64,000 bases of DNA. It comes from Pseudomonas anatoliensis (GTDB lineage Bacteria > Pseudomonadota > Gammaproteobacteria > Pseudomonadales > Pseudomonadaceae). Below, piece after piece: positions 25,056-34,504 of the stretch. A program made the position numbers and the translations under genes. Each line of letters begins with the position of its first letter. Positions within the stretch are counted from its first letter, which is position 1. The notes below the pieces were generated by a model that saw only the letters and a program-made list of their open reading frames with translations, was not told the DNA's origin and ran no database searches. The DNA lies in assembly GCF_017976235.1 (NCBI RefSeq), contig NZ_JACVHC010000003.1, positions 558,001 through 622,000 on the forward strand, in the 5' to 3' direction.

Positions 25056-26057
25056 TTACGCCCGAAACCGCAGACGTTGCAGCCAGGATGAAGTGGCGCC
25101 CAAAGCGTCACGCAATTGTTGGGCAGTGATGGTGCGCTCTGCCGGGTCGAAGCTCAGCGCGGTTCGCAGCGCCGGCCAGCCGTGTTTCGGTAAGTTCTGC
25201 GGGGCTTGCAGCTCACGCTCCAGATGCTCGTCGCGGGCCTGGGTCGAGGGCAAGCGGCGGAACGGGTGTTTGCCGCTCGCCAGTTCATAGATCACACAGG
25301 CCACGCCGTACACGTCCGCGCTGGCCGACAACGCTTGGCCCTCAAGCAGTTCGGGGGCGGCGTAGCCCGGGGTCCAGGCGTTGAAGCGCTCGCGGCTCAG
25401 GTGCGGCAGGCCGGGCAAGGTGCCCTCTTCTGCCTGGCCCAAACCGAAGTCGAAGAGGCGCAAACCGTCTTCGCTGAGCATGACGTTGCTCGGTTTCATG
25501 TCACCGTGCAGCACGCCGCGACGGTGGGCGTAGGCCAACGTGTCGAGCAGCGGCAGGACGATGTCGCGCAGTTCTTTCCACGGCAGTCCGAGGGGCCGCT
25601 CGCAGAGCAATTTGTCCAGGGTCAGGCCACGCATGTATTCCATGGTGATAAAGGCCCGCTGGCAGTCGGTGTCGACTTCAAAGGTGTGCGCACGCACGAC
25701 GTTGTCGTGGCGCAGGCGTCGGATCAGGGCGAACTCGCTGTAGAGCAAGGCACTGGCGTCCGGCGATTCGGCAAATTCTTCGCTGAGGATTTTCAGCGCA
25801 ATGTAAGGGTCGGGATCACCGAACTGTTCATGCAGCAGATCCCTTGCCCGGTAGACGGCGCCCATACCGCCCGCCCCGAGCAGACGCTCGAGGCGATAAC
25901 GGCCCGCCAATACGTCAGGCAGTGCACCAATGCTGGCCTTGGTAGGCGCCAGCAAAGGCTCTGCATTATTGGGCTTGGCGAAGGCGAAGTAGGTCAGGTT
26001 GTTGGCCTGTTCTTCACTCATCAGCAAGTCATCGATGGGCGATTCGATTTCACTCAT
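25056..26057 (-). CDS. stk1: T6SS-associated Ser/Thr protein kinase (Stk1/PpkA type)
   Basis: The 333-residue protein has a kinase domain at about 54-320: glycine loop LGAGGMGAVYR, Lys89 in ALKIL, catalytic loop HGDMKPSN with Asp186 (HGD instead of HRD), DFG at 203-205 and a C-terminal WPALRTALSFDPAER segment. It has no membrane segment or von Willebrand domain, unlike the long PpkA of HSI-1, which fits the short Stk1 of HSI-2. The start ATG 26057 overlaps the stop codon of the phosphatase gene by four bases. In this family the kinase phosphorylates the FHA protein and controls T6SS assembly. Confidence 0.92.
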   Translation of the reverse strand: MSEIESPIDDLLMSEEQANNLTYFAFAKPNNAEPLLAPTKASIGALPDVLAGRYRLERLLGAGGMGAVYRARDLLHEQFGDPDPYIALKILSEEFAESPDASALLYSEFALIRRLRHDNVVRAHTFEVDTDCQRAFITMEYMRGLTLDKLLCERPLGLPWKELRDIVLPLLDTLAYAHRRGVLHGDMKPSNVMLSEDGLRLFDFGLGQAEEGTLPGLPHLSRERFNAWTPGYAAPELLEGQALSASADVYGVACVIYELASGKHPFRRLPSTQARDEHLERELQAPQNLPKHGWPALRTALSFDPAERTITAQQLRDALGATSSWLQRLRFRA

Positions 26058-26782
26058 TGGCGGATTACCACGGCAGTCAGGTTGTCGCGAGCGGAGCCCC
26101 GCAGGGCGCCGTCGAACAAACGTTCCAGCGCCACATGCGGCGCGCTGAGGCTGAGGGCGGTGCCGAGGGCATCGCTGCTCAGGCCCTGATACAAACCATC
26201 GCTGCAGAGCAAAAACGCATCGCCCGGATAAACCTCGAGTTCCAGCACATCCAGGGTCAGTGTGTCGGCCGCGCCGACGGCTCGGGTCAATGCCTGAGCC
26301 GCCGGGTGCGCCGCCGCCTGTTCGACGCTCATTTGCTGCTCGTCGATCAGTTGCTGTTGCAGCGAATGGTCTTTGGACAGCTGATACAGACGCTGCCCGC
26401 GCCACATGTAACAACGGCTGTCGCCGGCCCAGATGCAGGCCGCGCGATTGCCTTCCACCAGCAGCGCCACCACGGTGCTGCCCATGATGCTGTCGTGACG
26501 GCCGGCAGTAACGGTCAACTCCTGCCCCAAACGCCGGTTCAACCAATGCAGGCACTGGCGAATGGCTTTGAGGCGTTCGTCGAAGTCGTCGTGTTGCGGC
26601 AGTTCAGCCAGGCTGGCGACGATCAACTGGCTGGCGATGTCGCCACCCTGATGACCGCCCATGCCGTCCGCGACCACCCACAGCCCCTGCTGCGGAAGGT
26701 CGAGGAAGGCATCTTCGTTGCGCGCCCGCACCTTGCCCGGGTCGGTACGCGCCGCGCTGCGCCAGGGACTGGCCACCAGCAT
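26054..26782 (-). CDS. stp1: T6SS-associated PP2C-type protein phosphatase (Stp1/PppA)
   Basis: The 242-residue single-domain PP2C phosphatase has the metal-binding motifs RNEDAF, VADGMGGHQGG, WAGDSRCY, SDGLYQGL and ARDNLTAVV. It opposes the partner kinase by removing phosphate from the FHA protein. Its ATG overlaps the tssM stop codon by one base (TGATG) and its stop codon overlaps the kinase start by four bases, so the three genes are coupled. Motifs are complete, so activity is expected. Confidence 0.94.
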   Translation of the reverse strand: MLVASPWRSAARTDPGKVRARNEDAFLDLPQQGLWVVADGMGGHQGGDIASQLIVASLAELPQHDDFDERLKAIRQCLHWLNRRLGQELTVTAGRHDSIMGSTVVALLVEGNRAACIWAGDSRCYMWRGQRLYQLSKDHSLQQQLIDEQQMSVEQAAAHPAAQALTRAVGAADTLTLDVLELEVYPGDAFLLCSDGLYQGLSSDALGTALSLSAPHVALERLFDGALRGSARDNLTAVVIRQ

Positions 26783-29700
26783 CAGAGCTGCACCGGCATA
26801 CGGAAGGTGCGCAACACGCCGAGGTCGAACGGGTTCGGCGAGCGTTGGCTGGTCAGCAGGTAGTTGGCGCGCAGGCCTCCTACGTCAGCTTTCAGCACCA
26901 GCACGTCGCGACCGCTCAGGTACTCGGTCTGCATCAGGTCGAACAGACGGAACAGCGACCATGGGCCGGAGTTCTTCTCGATGCCGATCGGACGCCCGGC
27001 CATTTTGTCCATCACCAGGCTGGTGCGGCCGTCTTCAGCATCGGTCGGCCATTTGAACGACATTGGCAGGATCGGGCCGTGACGGTATTCCATGGTCTTG
27101 TCGCCGAACTTGAACTCGGAACGGCTGACCGCCGGATCGAGGGTGTACGGCTCCAGTTTGAACTGCACGGTCGGTTCGGCCGGGTTGATCGAGAAGAAGC
27201 TCTGACGAATCGTCAGCGCAGCCGCCATCTGATCGAGGTAGACCTTGGACACCGGCAGGCTGTGGCCGTCGACGCTGCGCATCCGGTAGTTGCCCGGATC
27301 ACCGCTGACGAACGGACGCATGTAGCTGTCGAAGAAGCGGTCGACGGTGCCTTGCGCGCGGAAGAACTCGCGGAAGTCGCTGATCGCCACGTCGCTGGTG
27401 CTGCTGGCGCTGAACGGATAACGCTTGCTGATGGTTTTGCCATACACGCTGTACAGCTCGTTCTGATAACGGCCGTTCAGGTATTGGTAGGCATCGTTGA
27501 GCACCAGGCGCCACGAGTCTTCGGCCAGCACGTTGAACCACACGCTCAGCGGACGCGGCAGGCGACCCAAAGCGGTGCGCAGGTTGGTCAGCGCATCACG
27601 CTGGCCGCTCATGCGGGTTTTCGCCATTTCGAACGCGGCTTGTTCCGGCGTACTGGAACGGGCCAGACCGGACAGTTGCAGTTGCAGGTCGTTGAGCGCG
27701 CTGAGGGCTGGTGTCAGGTCAGCGGCCGGGCCGTTGTTGTCATCGAGCAAACGATGCAGCGGTTCAAAGCGACGTTGCAGGGATTTCTTGGCGGTGTCCG
27801 GCAGGTTTTTCGCGACGCTCAGGGCCGAAGCCTTGTCCGCTGCGGCGGCTGCCAGTTTGCCGACTTTACCCAGTTTGCCTTTCTGCCCGGCCAGCGCATC
27901 GGCGGCTTCGCCCGCTTCTTCGACCGGGTCTGCGGCGGCCTCGAAGCGCGTGTTTTCGCGCACTTCCGTCAGCAACGCGAGCACCGGCGAGTTGGCCGAA
28001 GTCAGGCCCGCCAGTTGCTCGGCGCCTTCACCGGCGTCGCTGATCGGTGGCAAGGCCACTTGGCCAACGGCCTCGCTCCAGTAGTTGGCATAGTCGCGGA
28101 AGTACAATTGCTCCAGTTCGACCATCAGGCGACGCAAGTCCATGTCGCTGATGCCCGCGCCTTCACCCAGTACCCAGTTGTCACGCAGGATGTCGGTGAC
28201 CAGCGCCGAACCCTGTACCGAGAAATACTGCTGATAACCGGTTTGCGTGTAGAAACCCGGGATCACGTACTCGGTGCCGATAAACAGCGAACCCTGCGGG
28301 CCGAGGTGTTGGCTGAAACGGTATTCCGGCAGGTCGCGCGCCTGCTCACGAAGCATGCGATAGACCACGGTAGCCAGCGACTCGCTGCGCAGAACCTGAC
28401 GCGCCTGAGTCACCAACTGATCGTTCAGCGGGTAGATGAAAGGTTGCTTCAGCAGGCGTTCGAGGTGGACGTTCAGGCCGTTCTGCACCGCCGTGTTGCC
28501 GGTGTAGCGTTGCGACCAGTCACTTGCGATCCAGTCCTTGAGCCATGCGGCATCGCGGCGATCCTTCATGTTCAGCATCAGGTACGCGCGCAGGCTGTTG
28601 AGCAGCTTTTCGCGGTCCTTCATGTTGGTGCGGATCTGCCCTTCGAGCATCGTTGCAACCCGTGGCAGCAGTTGCGCTTCGAGCTCACGCTCGTACGCCG
28701 CTTTGACCGACGGATTGATGTCTTCGCCCTGATACAGACCGCCGCGCTCGTGGTACGACACGTCGCCCTTCTTCGGGAACACCTGAGTGGCGGCGTAGCT
28801 GGTGTCGAGGGTTTTCAGCACGCCCATCGCGTCATCACGCGGGGTCAGCGCCGAGCGCTGCTGAGTCCAGTTTTGCGCCAGTGTGCGCAGGTTTTCCAGA
28901 CGTTCGTAGTTGGCCGAGAATCCGCCCGCCCAGAGCATGCCGAACAGCGCCAGCGCCGCCAGTGCGCCGACATACAACGCACGTTGGCCCCAGTGGATGC
29001 GGCTGCGTTCACGTTTATCCAGACCGGCCAGATCGGCCTCGGGGAAAATCACTTGGCTAAGCAGGTGGTGGATGAAGCGCGAACGACCGCTGCGCAACGT
29101 CGGCAGCACACCGGCATTCATGCCGAGGCTGGCGCCGATGCCGGCGGTGGTCGAATCCATTTCCTGGGTCAGGTGCGGTGCGCTGGTCAGGTAGAAACCA
29201 CGCAGTTGCGTTGCACGCTGATAGCGGTTGCCGGTGAACGCCATGTCGACGAACAGGCACAGACGCTCGCCGATCTGCCCCAGTTGATGCGGGAAGTCGA
29301 GGATGCGACCACGGCGCTGGGTATCGCGCTCGGAGTGCATGCGCATGATCACCTGGCTGTTGAGGCGACGCAGCAGTTCTTCGAACTCGTTGCGCAGCAC
29401 AGCCACGTCGGTGCCGACCTGTTCCTTGCGGAAACTGGTGCCCAGCACCTGATCGCTTTCTTCGCGGGTCAGTTGATCGAAGAACTCGTCGAAACCGAGC
29501 AGCTTGTCAGCCTTGCTCAACACCAGATACACCGGCACATCGACGTGCAGCTTCTGATGAATGTCCTGCAAGCGACCGCGCACCTGGCGCGCCAGGGTGT
29601 CGATGTCCTGCTCGCTGCCACCGGTGAGGGTTTCCACCGGAATGGTCACCAGCACGCCGTTCAACGGACGGCCGCGACGACGCTTGCGCAGCAACTCGAG

Positions 29701-30321
29701 CAAGGTGCGCCAGGCACTGCCGTCGACTTCTGCGTCCGGCTGGGTGGTGTAGCGCCCGGCGGTGTCGATCAGCACACCGTGATCGGCGAAGTACCAGTCG
29801 CAATGACGGGTGCCGAGGGTGTCGCGGGTCAGCTTGCGGTCGATCTTGTTGATCGGGAATTCCAGACCGGAAAAGTCCAGCAGGCTGGTTTTGCCAGAGG
29901 CTTGCGGACCGATCAGCAAGTACCACGGCAAATCACTGCGCCAGCGCTCGCTGCGACCACGATACAGGCTCGACGTCTTCAGGGTTTTCAGCGCGTCTTT
30001 GAAGCGCGCCTTCAACTCTTTCTGCTCGTCGTCGATCTGCTCTTCACGGCGGATACGGTCCTGGCCGTCTTCGCTTTCTTCGACGGCTTTCTTGCGGATA
30101 CCGGCGCGCCAGCTGACGAAGACCATGGTCAGGCCCCAGATCAGGAACAAGACACTGATGGTCAGCAGACGCGAGGTCGCGCTTTCCCAGAACTTGTAAT
30201 CATCAACCGCCAACAACGGGCCGACGAACCACACCAGCAGTGCCACGAACAGCACCAGCAGCAGGGTCCAGACCCAGGTCTGGCGCAGGAAGGCGCCGAC
30301 TTTCTTGAAAAACTTTTTCAT
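26782..30321 (-). CDS. tssM: T6SS membrane complex protein TssM (IcmF)
   Basis: The 1179-residue inner-membrane protein has two hydrophobic segments near residues 15-37 and 50-70, a cytoplasmic NTPase-like domain with Walker A GPQASGKT (138-145), a third membrane segment near residue 445 (YVGALAALALFGMLWAGG) and a large periplasmic IcmF/DUF1215 part ending in a beta-rich tip. Together with TssL and TssJ it forms the trans-envelope channel. ATG 30321 with AGGGA upstream is preferred over the longer in-frame start at 30372, which lies inside tssL. It is cotranscribed with tssL, 13 bases away. Confidence 0.96.
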   Translation of the reverse strand: MKKFFKKVGAFLRQTWVWTLLLVLFVALLVWFVGPLLAVDDYKFWESATSRLLTISVLFLIWGLTMVFVSWRAGIRKKAVEESEDGQDRIRREEQIDDEQKELKARFKDALKTLKTSSLYRGRSERWRSDLPWYLLIGPQASGKTSLLDFSGLEFPINKIDRKLTRDTLGTRHCDWYFADHGVLIDTAGRYTTQPDAEVDGSAWRTLLELLRKRRRGRPLNGVLVTIPVETLTGGSEQDIDTLARQVRGRLQDIHQKLHVDVPVYLVLSKADKLLGFDEFFDQLTREESDQVLGTSFRKEQVGTDVAVLRNEFEELLRRLNSQVIMRMHSERDTQRRGRILDFPHQLGQIGERLCLFVDMAFTGNRYQRATQLRGFYLTSAPHLTQEMDSTTAGIGASLGMNAGVLPTLRSGRSRFIHHLLSQVIFPEADLAGLDKRERSRIHWGQRALYVGALAALALFGMLWAGGFSANYERLENLRTLAQNWTQQRSALTPRDDAMGVLKTLDTSYAATQVFPKKGDVSYHERGGLYQGEDINPSVKAAYERELEAQLLPRVATMLEGQIRTNMKDREKLLNSLRAYLMLNMKDRRDAAWLKDWIASDWSQRYTGNTAVQNGLNVHLERLLKQPFIYPLNDQLVTQARQVLRSESLATVVYRMLREQARDLPEYRFSQHLGPQGSLFIGTEYVIPGFYTQTGYQQYFSVQGSALVTDILRDNWVLGEGAGISDMDLRRLMVELEQLYFRDYANYWSEAVGQVALPPISDAGEGAEQLAGLTSANSPVLALLTEVRENTRFEAAADPVEEAGEAADALAGQKGKLGKVGKLAAAAADKASALSVAKNLPDTAKKSLQRRFEPLHRLLDDNNGPAADLTPALSALNDLQLQLSGLARSSTPEQAAFEMAKTRMSGQRDALTNLRTALGRLPRPLSVWFNVLAEDSWRLVLNDAYQYLNGRYQNELYSVYGKTISKRYPFSASSTSDVAISDFREFFRAQGTVDRFFDSYMRPFVSGDPGNYRMRSVDGHSLPVSKVYLDQMAAALTIRQSFFSINPAEPTVQFKLEPYTLDPAVSRSEFKFGDKTMEYRHGPILPMSFKWPTDAEDGRTSLVMDKMAGRPIGIEKNSGPWSLFRLFDLMQTEYLSGRDVLVLKADVGGLRANYLLTSQRSPNPFDLGVLRTFRMPVQL

Positions 30322-30334
30322 CACACGTCCCTGT

Positions 30335-31210
30335 TTACGGCTGCGACTGCGGTTGAACCGCGGCTGGATCAAGCGGCTGGTATGGTTGCAGAACGGTTTC
30401 GCGCTGCTCGCCCAAGACCCAGGCGAAGCCCGAATACATCACCACCAGACAGACGACAGTGAACAACACCACCATCCACGCCGGCACGATGCGCACCAGA
30501 CTTCGGCGCTGATCGTTGAGGCCTTCCCAGTGCGGCGACAACTCACGCGGCACGTCGCCACGCAACTGACGGATCTGGCGATACAAGGCATCGCGGATGC
30601 CTTCAAGCTCGAGCATGCCACGCGCCTGTACGCGGTACTTGCCCTCGAAACCGAGGGACAGGCACAGGTACATCAGCTCGAGCATCGGCAAGTGCTTGAC
30701 CGGGTTTTTCGACAGCCGATCGAGCAGCTGGAAGAACTTCTCGCCACCGAAGGTTTCGTTGTGGAAGCTGCTGAGCAGGCTCATCTGCGACCATTCGCTT
30801 TCGTTGCCCCACGGCGTGGTCACGACAGCTTCGTCGACCACGGTGCAGAGCACGTAACGCGCGGCCATCACCTGGCTGCTTTCGGCGCCGTTGTGCAAGG
30901 CGCGCACTTCAAACAGCTTGAGCCCGGCGGTCAGGCGCTCATTGAGCGCGTAGAGGTCTTCGCGGGTTTCGCTGTGCTTGAGACGCACCACTTCCGAGAG
31001 CAGTTCGGACGAGGCGGCCACCAGCGAATTGAGGCTGATATTGAACGCCTCCGCCGGACGCAGGCGCGCGGCGTAGATCATGCGTTCTTCCAGTTGCTCG
31101 AAACGCGGCGGCGCGGCGAAGTCAGTCAGCGGACTCGCCGCCGGGCCGTGGCCCTGGCGGTCGAGCAAGACCGTTTTGTCGTCCTGGCTGTAATCCGTTT
31201 CCTTGATCAT
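30335..31210 (-). CDS. tssL: T6SS membrane complex protein TssL (DotU)
   Basis: The 291-residue protein has the DotU cytoplasmic domain (AEAFNISLNSLVAASSELL, RYVLCTVVDEAVVTTPWG, NETFGGEKFFQLLDRL, LELMYLCLSLGFEGKYR) and one C-terminal membrane anchor (about 245-268, PAWMVVLFTVVCLVVMYSGF). There is no periplasmic OmpA-type peptidoglycan-binding extension, so wall anchoring must come from elsewhere. It bridges the baseplate (via TssK) to TssM. It starts six bases after the tssK stop codon. Confidence 0.96.
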   Translation of the reverse strand: MIKETDYSQDDKTVLLDRQGHGPAASPLTDFAAPPRFEQLEERMIYAARLRPAEAFNISLNSLVAASSELLSEVVRLKHSETREDLYALNERLTAGLKLFEVRALHNGAESSQVMAARYVLCTVVDEAVVTTPWGNESEWSQMSLLSSFHNETFGGEKFFQLLDRLSKNPVKHLPMLELMYLCLSLGFEGKYRVQARGMLELEGIRDALYRQIRQLRGDVPRELSPHWEGLNDQRRSLVRIVPAWMVVLFTVVCLVVMYSGFAWVLGEQRETVLQPYQPLDPAAVQPQSQP

Positions 31211-31215
31211 GTCGG

Positions 31216-32547
31216 TCAGTTCCTGATGGCCCAGAATTTCAGTTCAAGCTCGGCAAATTCGCCGGACACGTGGAACGCGAAGCCGCCGGAGCGCTCGAGT
31301 TGTGCCAGGTCTTCGGAACTGAGTTCGAGGATGAAATAGGTTTTGTTGGAGTGGAACGCGATCTGCCGCGGGGCCACCGGCAACGGTTTGACCTTGATCC
31401 CCGGCAAGTGCAGGTTGACCAGCTGGCGGATGCGCTCCACCGGGCCGACCTTTAGGTGCGCCGGCAAGCGGTGGCGCAGTTCTTCGGAGTCGCAATTGGC
31501 ACTGGCTGCCAGCACGAACGAGGCCGAGCCGAGCAGTTTGTGGTCGTGCAACGGCGACACGATGATCCCGTACTGACGCGCTTGCAGGATCAGTTCGATG
31601 GCGTGCTGTTCGAGCACCATCGACAGCACCTGACGGATCGCTTCCATCAGTTTGCGAAAGCTCCCGCCCTGGTCGGCGTGGGAGTAGCGGCTGTCCAGGC
31701 GCGGGCGTTTGCTCTCGCCGGAGAAGGTCGCCAGATCGCCGAGCATGGTCAGCAACGTGCGATACAACTCTTCCGGATGCACCTGCTCCAGGCCCAGATA
31801 GTGGCGCAGCAGCAGTTCGGTGCGGTTGATCAGTTGCAGCATCATGAAGTCACCGACCTCGGCGCCGCCGACCTTGCCGTTGGAGCGAATCCGCTCGGCA
31901 ATGGTGTCGCCCCGGTGGTTGAGCATGCTGATGACTTCTTTCAGACACGACAGCAGATAGCTGGACGCGTGAGCCTGAATGTAAGTCGGCACAAAGTCCG
32001 GATCGAGACTGATCACGCCGTCGGGCGTGGTGTCGAGCACGTCGCAGATCTTCAGCTTCACGTAGGCCTGATCGCTCTGCTGCTCGCCGAGCAACAGTTT
32101 GAAGTCCGGGCGACCACAGCTGACCTGGCTGGCGGAATCGTCGCCGGCGTTAGAGTCGGCCACTTCGGCGTCATACGCGGTGTAACGCGCCAGTACGTCT
32201 GATTGTTCCGGACGGCGCGACTCGATGTGGTTACCCGTGACCAGCGGCAGCGCCAGATAGATCGGCGTGTTGCCGGTGTTCGGTGGCACGTCCAGCGCCA
32301 GCGGTTCGGTGTTGCCACCGAGCTCGAACAGGCTGCCGTCCGGCAGAATCCCCGAGGCTTCACTGATCACCAGTTTGCCCATGTTGAGGAACTGCAAGTC
32401 GATCTCCAGATTGAGGAAACCCCAGGTGTAGCCACCGAGCAACTGGGTGCGGGTTTTCATCTGGTGATCGTAATAGCGATCGTTGTGCTGGAAGTGCTGC
32501 GGACGCAGCAGCATGCCTTCCTGCCAAATGACTTTATGGGTATTCAT
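31216..32547 (-). CDS. tssK: T6SS baseplate adaptor TssK
   Basis: The 443-residue protein begins with the hallmark VIWQEGMLLRPQHFQHNDRY and shows the family pattern through to FHVSGEFAELELKFWAIRN. TssK trimers connect the TssF/TssG wedges of the baseplate to the cytoplasmic parts of TssL and TssM. It lies two bases after tssJ. Length and motifs are normal for the HSI-2-type protein. Confidence 0.97.
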   Translation of the reverse strand: MNTHKVIWQEGMLLRPQHFQHNDRYYDHQMKTRTQLLGGYTWGFLNLEIDLQFLNMGKLVISEASGILPDGSLFELGGNTEPLALDVPPNTGNTPIYLALPLVTGNHIESRRPEQSDVLARYTAYDAEVADSNAGDDSASQVSCGRPDFKLLLGEQQSDQAYVKLKICDVLDTTPDGVISLDPDFVPTYIQAHASSYLLSCLKEVISMLNHRGDTIAERIRSNGKVGGAEVGDFMMLQLINRTELLLRHYLGLEQVHPEELYRTLLTMLGDLATFSGESKRPRLDSRYSHADQGGSFRKLMEAIRQVLSMVLEQHAIELILQARQYGIIVSPLHDHKLLGSASFVLAASANCDSEELRHRLPAHLKVGPVERIRQLVNLHLPGIKVKPLPVAPRQIAFHSNKTYFILELSSEDLAQLERSGGFAFHVSGEFAELELKFWAIRN

Positions 32548-32549
32548 GA

Positions 32550-33050
32550 TCAGTCATCCGCCTTGGCGAGCACTTGATGGGTATTGCGGATACCGGCCTG
32601 GTCCAGGGTCAGATCAGCCTCGGTGACTTCCAGCGGGGTGATCTGCACCGTGTAGCGCCACTGGCTTTCCGGCAGGTCGCGGTAGGCGGCGAGGACGCCG
32701 ACGTAGAGGCTGCCCTCCTCCACGCTGAGCTTCATTTCCACGGTTTCACCCGGACGCAGTTCGAGTTCTTCGCTGGCCACCAGATCCGGGTTGAGGGATT
32801 CCTTGGCGCGCTCGTAAAGGCTGAAGAAATCAGCGTTCTCGAATGTCACCGGGTGCTTGAGTTCGAACAGGCGCACCACAATCGGCGACGGGCGACCGTT
32901 GAGGTCCGGGTTGAGCTGATCGCTGCCGGTCAGCTTCAGGTTGATCTTGGTCACTTTCGAGTACGGCGACAGCGACGAGCAACCGGCGAGCAGCACCAGC
33001 ACGGTGAGCGCAGTCAGCGTCTTGAAAAAAGCGGTCGAACGGCGAGACAT
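32550..33050 (-). CDS. tssJ: T6SS outer-membrane lipoprotein TssJ
   Basis: The 166-residue lipoprotein has a signal sequence ending in the lipobox LLAGC (lipidated Cys at about residue 23). The TssJ beta-sandwich follows (INLKLTGSDQLNPDLNGRPS, VVRLFELKHPVTFENADFF, GSLYVGVLAAYRDL). It anchors the TssM tip at the outer membrane. The start is ambiguous: ATG 33050 has AAGG nine bases ahead, while ATG 33059 overlaps the FHA gene stop codon and would add three residues. Confidence 0.93.
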   Translation of the reverse strand: MSRRSTAFFKTLTALTVLVLLAGCSSLSPYSKVTKINLKLTGSDQLNPDLNGRPSPIVVRLFELKHPVTFENADFFSLYERAKESLNPDLVASEELELRPGETVEMKLSVEEGSLYVGVLAAYRDLPESQWRYTVQITPLEVTEADLTLDQAGIRNTHQVLAKADD

Positions 33051-33055
33051 GCGCA

Positions 33056-34252
33056 TCATCCTTGGTGGTCGGTGTGGAGGGTGGAGATCAGGCGGATCTG
33101 TTCTTCGTAAGCCTGGGCGAAGTCGCGGGCCAGCAGACGCTCGCTCCAGTCATCGTCCTGACGCAGCGCCTGGTGATAACGACCAAACGCTCTCCAGCGC
33201 CCGCCGGAAGTCGCGATCAGCGGCTTGCTGTCGCGCTCGAAACGCAAGGTCAGTTGCTCGGGCGAGAAGTGCTCCAGCGTGCCGCGCACGGCGGCGCGGC
33301 TGGCGGTCAGCAAGGCCACCTGATGCGCCTGCAAATCGCGGAACGCGCGGGAGATGGCTTGTTCGGCAGGCAGGTGTCCGGGCTTGCTTGGCTGCAACAT
33401 AATCTCCAGCGCTTCGCTCGGATCGACGGCGAATTTCAGCGGGTTCTTGTTGGTGCCTTGCACGGTGGTCTGGGCCAGACGCAGTTCGTTTTTCAGCTCC
33501 GAGCGGGTACGCAGGCTCTGCTGCAAACCGCCGATGCTCTGACGCAGCAAACGCGCGGCGTTCAGCGCCAGGGCTTCGCGTTCGTCGTGGCCGAGGCCTT
33601 TGACGTCAACGCCGAGCGCGGCGCCAAAGTGCTCCCAGAAACCTTCGCTCTGACGCTCGACGGCTTTCGGTGCCGGAGCGGGCTCAGGTTCTGCGGGCGC
33701 GGCGATCAGCTCCGGCACCATCAGGCTTTCCATGTCGATGCGCGCGTAGTCGGCACGCTGACGGGAGTCTTCAGGCTTGGTGTTCGGCGCCAGCAGTTCG
33801 TCGATTTCCGAGTACACGCGCTCTTGCTGTTCGAGGGCGTTGAGCGGGTCGAGATCGAGGAACGCGTCGTCCGGAATGATGCTGCCGGCCGCACGCGGAC
33901 GGCCGACTTCGCCGTCGAAGGTCGCCGGGTCACGCACAAGGCGCGCGCGAATTTCGAAGTCGCCGAGCACATAGGTGCTGCCGTGCTCGATGCGCATCGG
34001 TTCGCCCTTGTGCAGGCGTGCACCGCTTGTGCCGTCCTGAACACCGTTGCTGCTGGTGTCGGTCAGGAAAAACGTGCCTTCGCGGTAGCTGACAATCGCG
34101 TGGTGATTGGACAGATGACGCTTGCGGTCAGGGATGATCCAGTCGCAGTCCTCGCCCCGTCCGATCACGCCGCCGGCCTGTTTGAAGGTCTTCTGGCACA
34201 ACTCGGTGGGCACGAACTGCTTGGTGTTCAGCATTTCGAAAACCAGTTCCAT
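33056..34252 (-). CDS. tagH: T6SS FHA-domain protein (Fha2/TagH)
   Basis: The 398-residue protein has an N-terminal FHA domain (about 10-100) with the phosphothreonine-binding pattern GGVIGRGEDCDW, RHLSNHHAIV and SSNGVQDG. A Pro/Ala-rich linker follows, then a C-terminal T6SS-specific domain (about 205-395, FWEHFGAALGVD, KFAVDPSEALEIMLQPS, LLARDFAQAYEEQIRLI). It is the expected substrate and effector of the kinase-phosphatase pair encoded at 25056-26782. ATG 34252 has AAGGAG eight bases ahead. Confidence 0.95.
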   Translation of the reverse strand: MELVFEMLNTKQFVPTELCQKTFKQAGGVIGRGEDCDWIIPDRKRHLSNHHAIVSYREGTFFLTDTSSNGVQDGTSGARLHKGEPMRIEHGSTYVLGDFEIRARLVRDPATFDGEVGRPRAAGSIIPDDAFLDLDPLNALEQQERVYSEIDELLAPNTKPEDSRQRADYARIDMESLMVPELIAAPAEPEPAPAPKAVERQSEGFWEHFGAALGVDVKGLGHDEREALALNAARLLRQSIGGLQQSLRTRSELKNELRLAQTTVQGTNKNPLKFAVDPSEALEIMLQPSKPGHLPAEQAISRAFRDLQAHQVALLTASRAAVRGTLEHFSPEQLTLRFERDSKPLIATSGGRWRAFGRYHQALRQDDDWSERLLARDFAQAYEEQIRLISTLHTDHQG

Positions 34253-34270
34253 GTTTGATGCTCCTTGCGG

Positions 34271-34411
34271 TCACTTGCCGCGATTGACCGCTTGCGGATC
34301 ACCCAACGGGCGATAGTCGGTGTCATTGAATTTGTAATTGCCGCTACAGCCGCCAAGGCCACATAGAACGACGAGGGTCAGCAGGACAGCTTGCCAGTGA
34401 CGAACAGACAT
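34271..34411 (-). CDS. Tiny T6SS-locus lipoprotein
   Basis: A 46-residue protein: MSVRHWQAVLLTLVVL forms a signal sequence ending in the lipobox LGGC (Cys22), leaving a mature peptide of only 25 residues (SGNYKFNDTDYRPLGDP then AVNRGK). GGAG lies eight bases before ATG 34411. It is the first gene after the regulator gene and 18 bases ahead of the FHA gene. I know of no assigned function. The position and lipobox suggest a small outer- or inner-membrane lipoprotein supporting the T6SS envelope complex. Confidence 0.75.
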   Translation of the reverse strand: MSVRHWQAVLLTLVVLCGLGGCSGNYKFNDTDYRPLGDPQAVNRGK

Positions 34412-34442
34412 CAGAGGGTCTCCAGGGGTAGACAAAGCACAA

Positions 34443-34467
34443 AGCGCCGGCCCTTGCGGGCGGCGCT
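34443..34467 (-). terminator. GC-rich hairpin after the regulator gene
   Basis: AGCGCCG and CGGCGCT pair with an additional CCC/GGG helix around TTGC. It lies between the stop codon of the sigma-54 activator gene and the tiny lipoprotein gene. No clear T tract follows on the minus strand, so it may only attenuate, or mark a processing site. Confidence 0.4.
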
Positions 34468-34504
34468 GAAATAGGTTTTTCGAGGAGAAAACGATGATCT
34501 TTGC

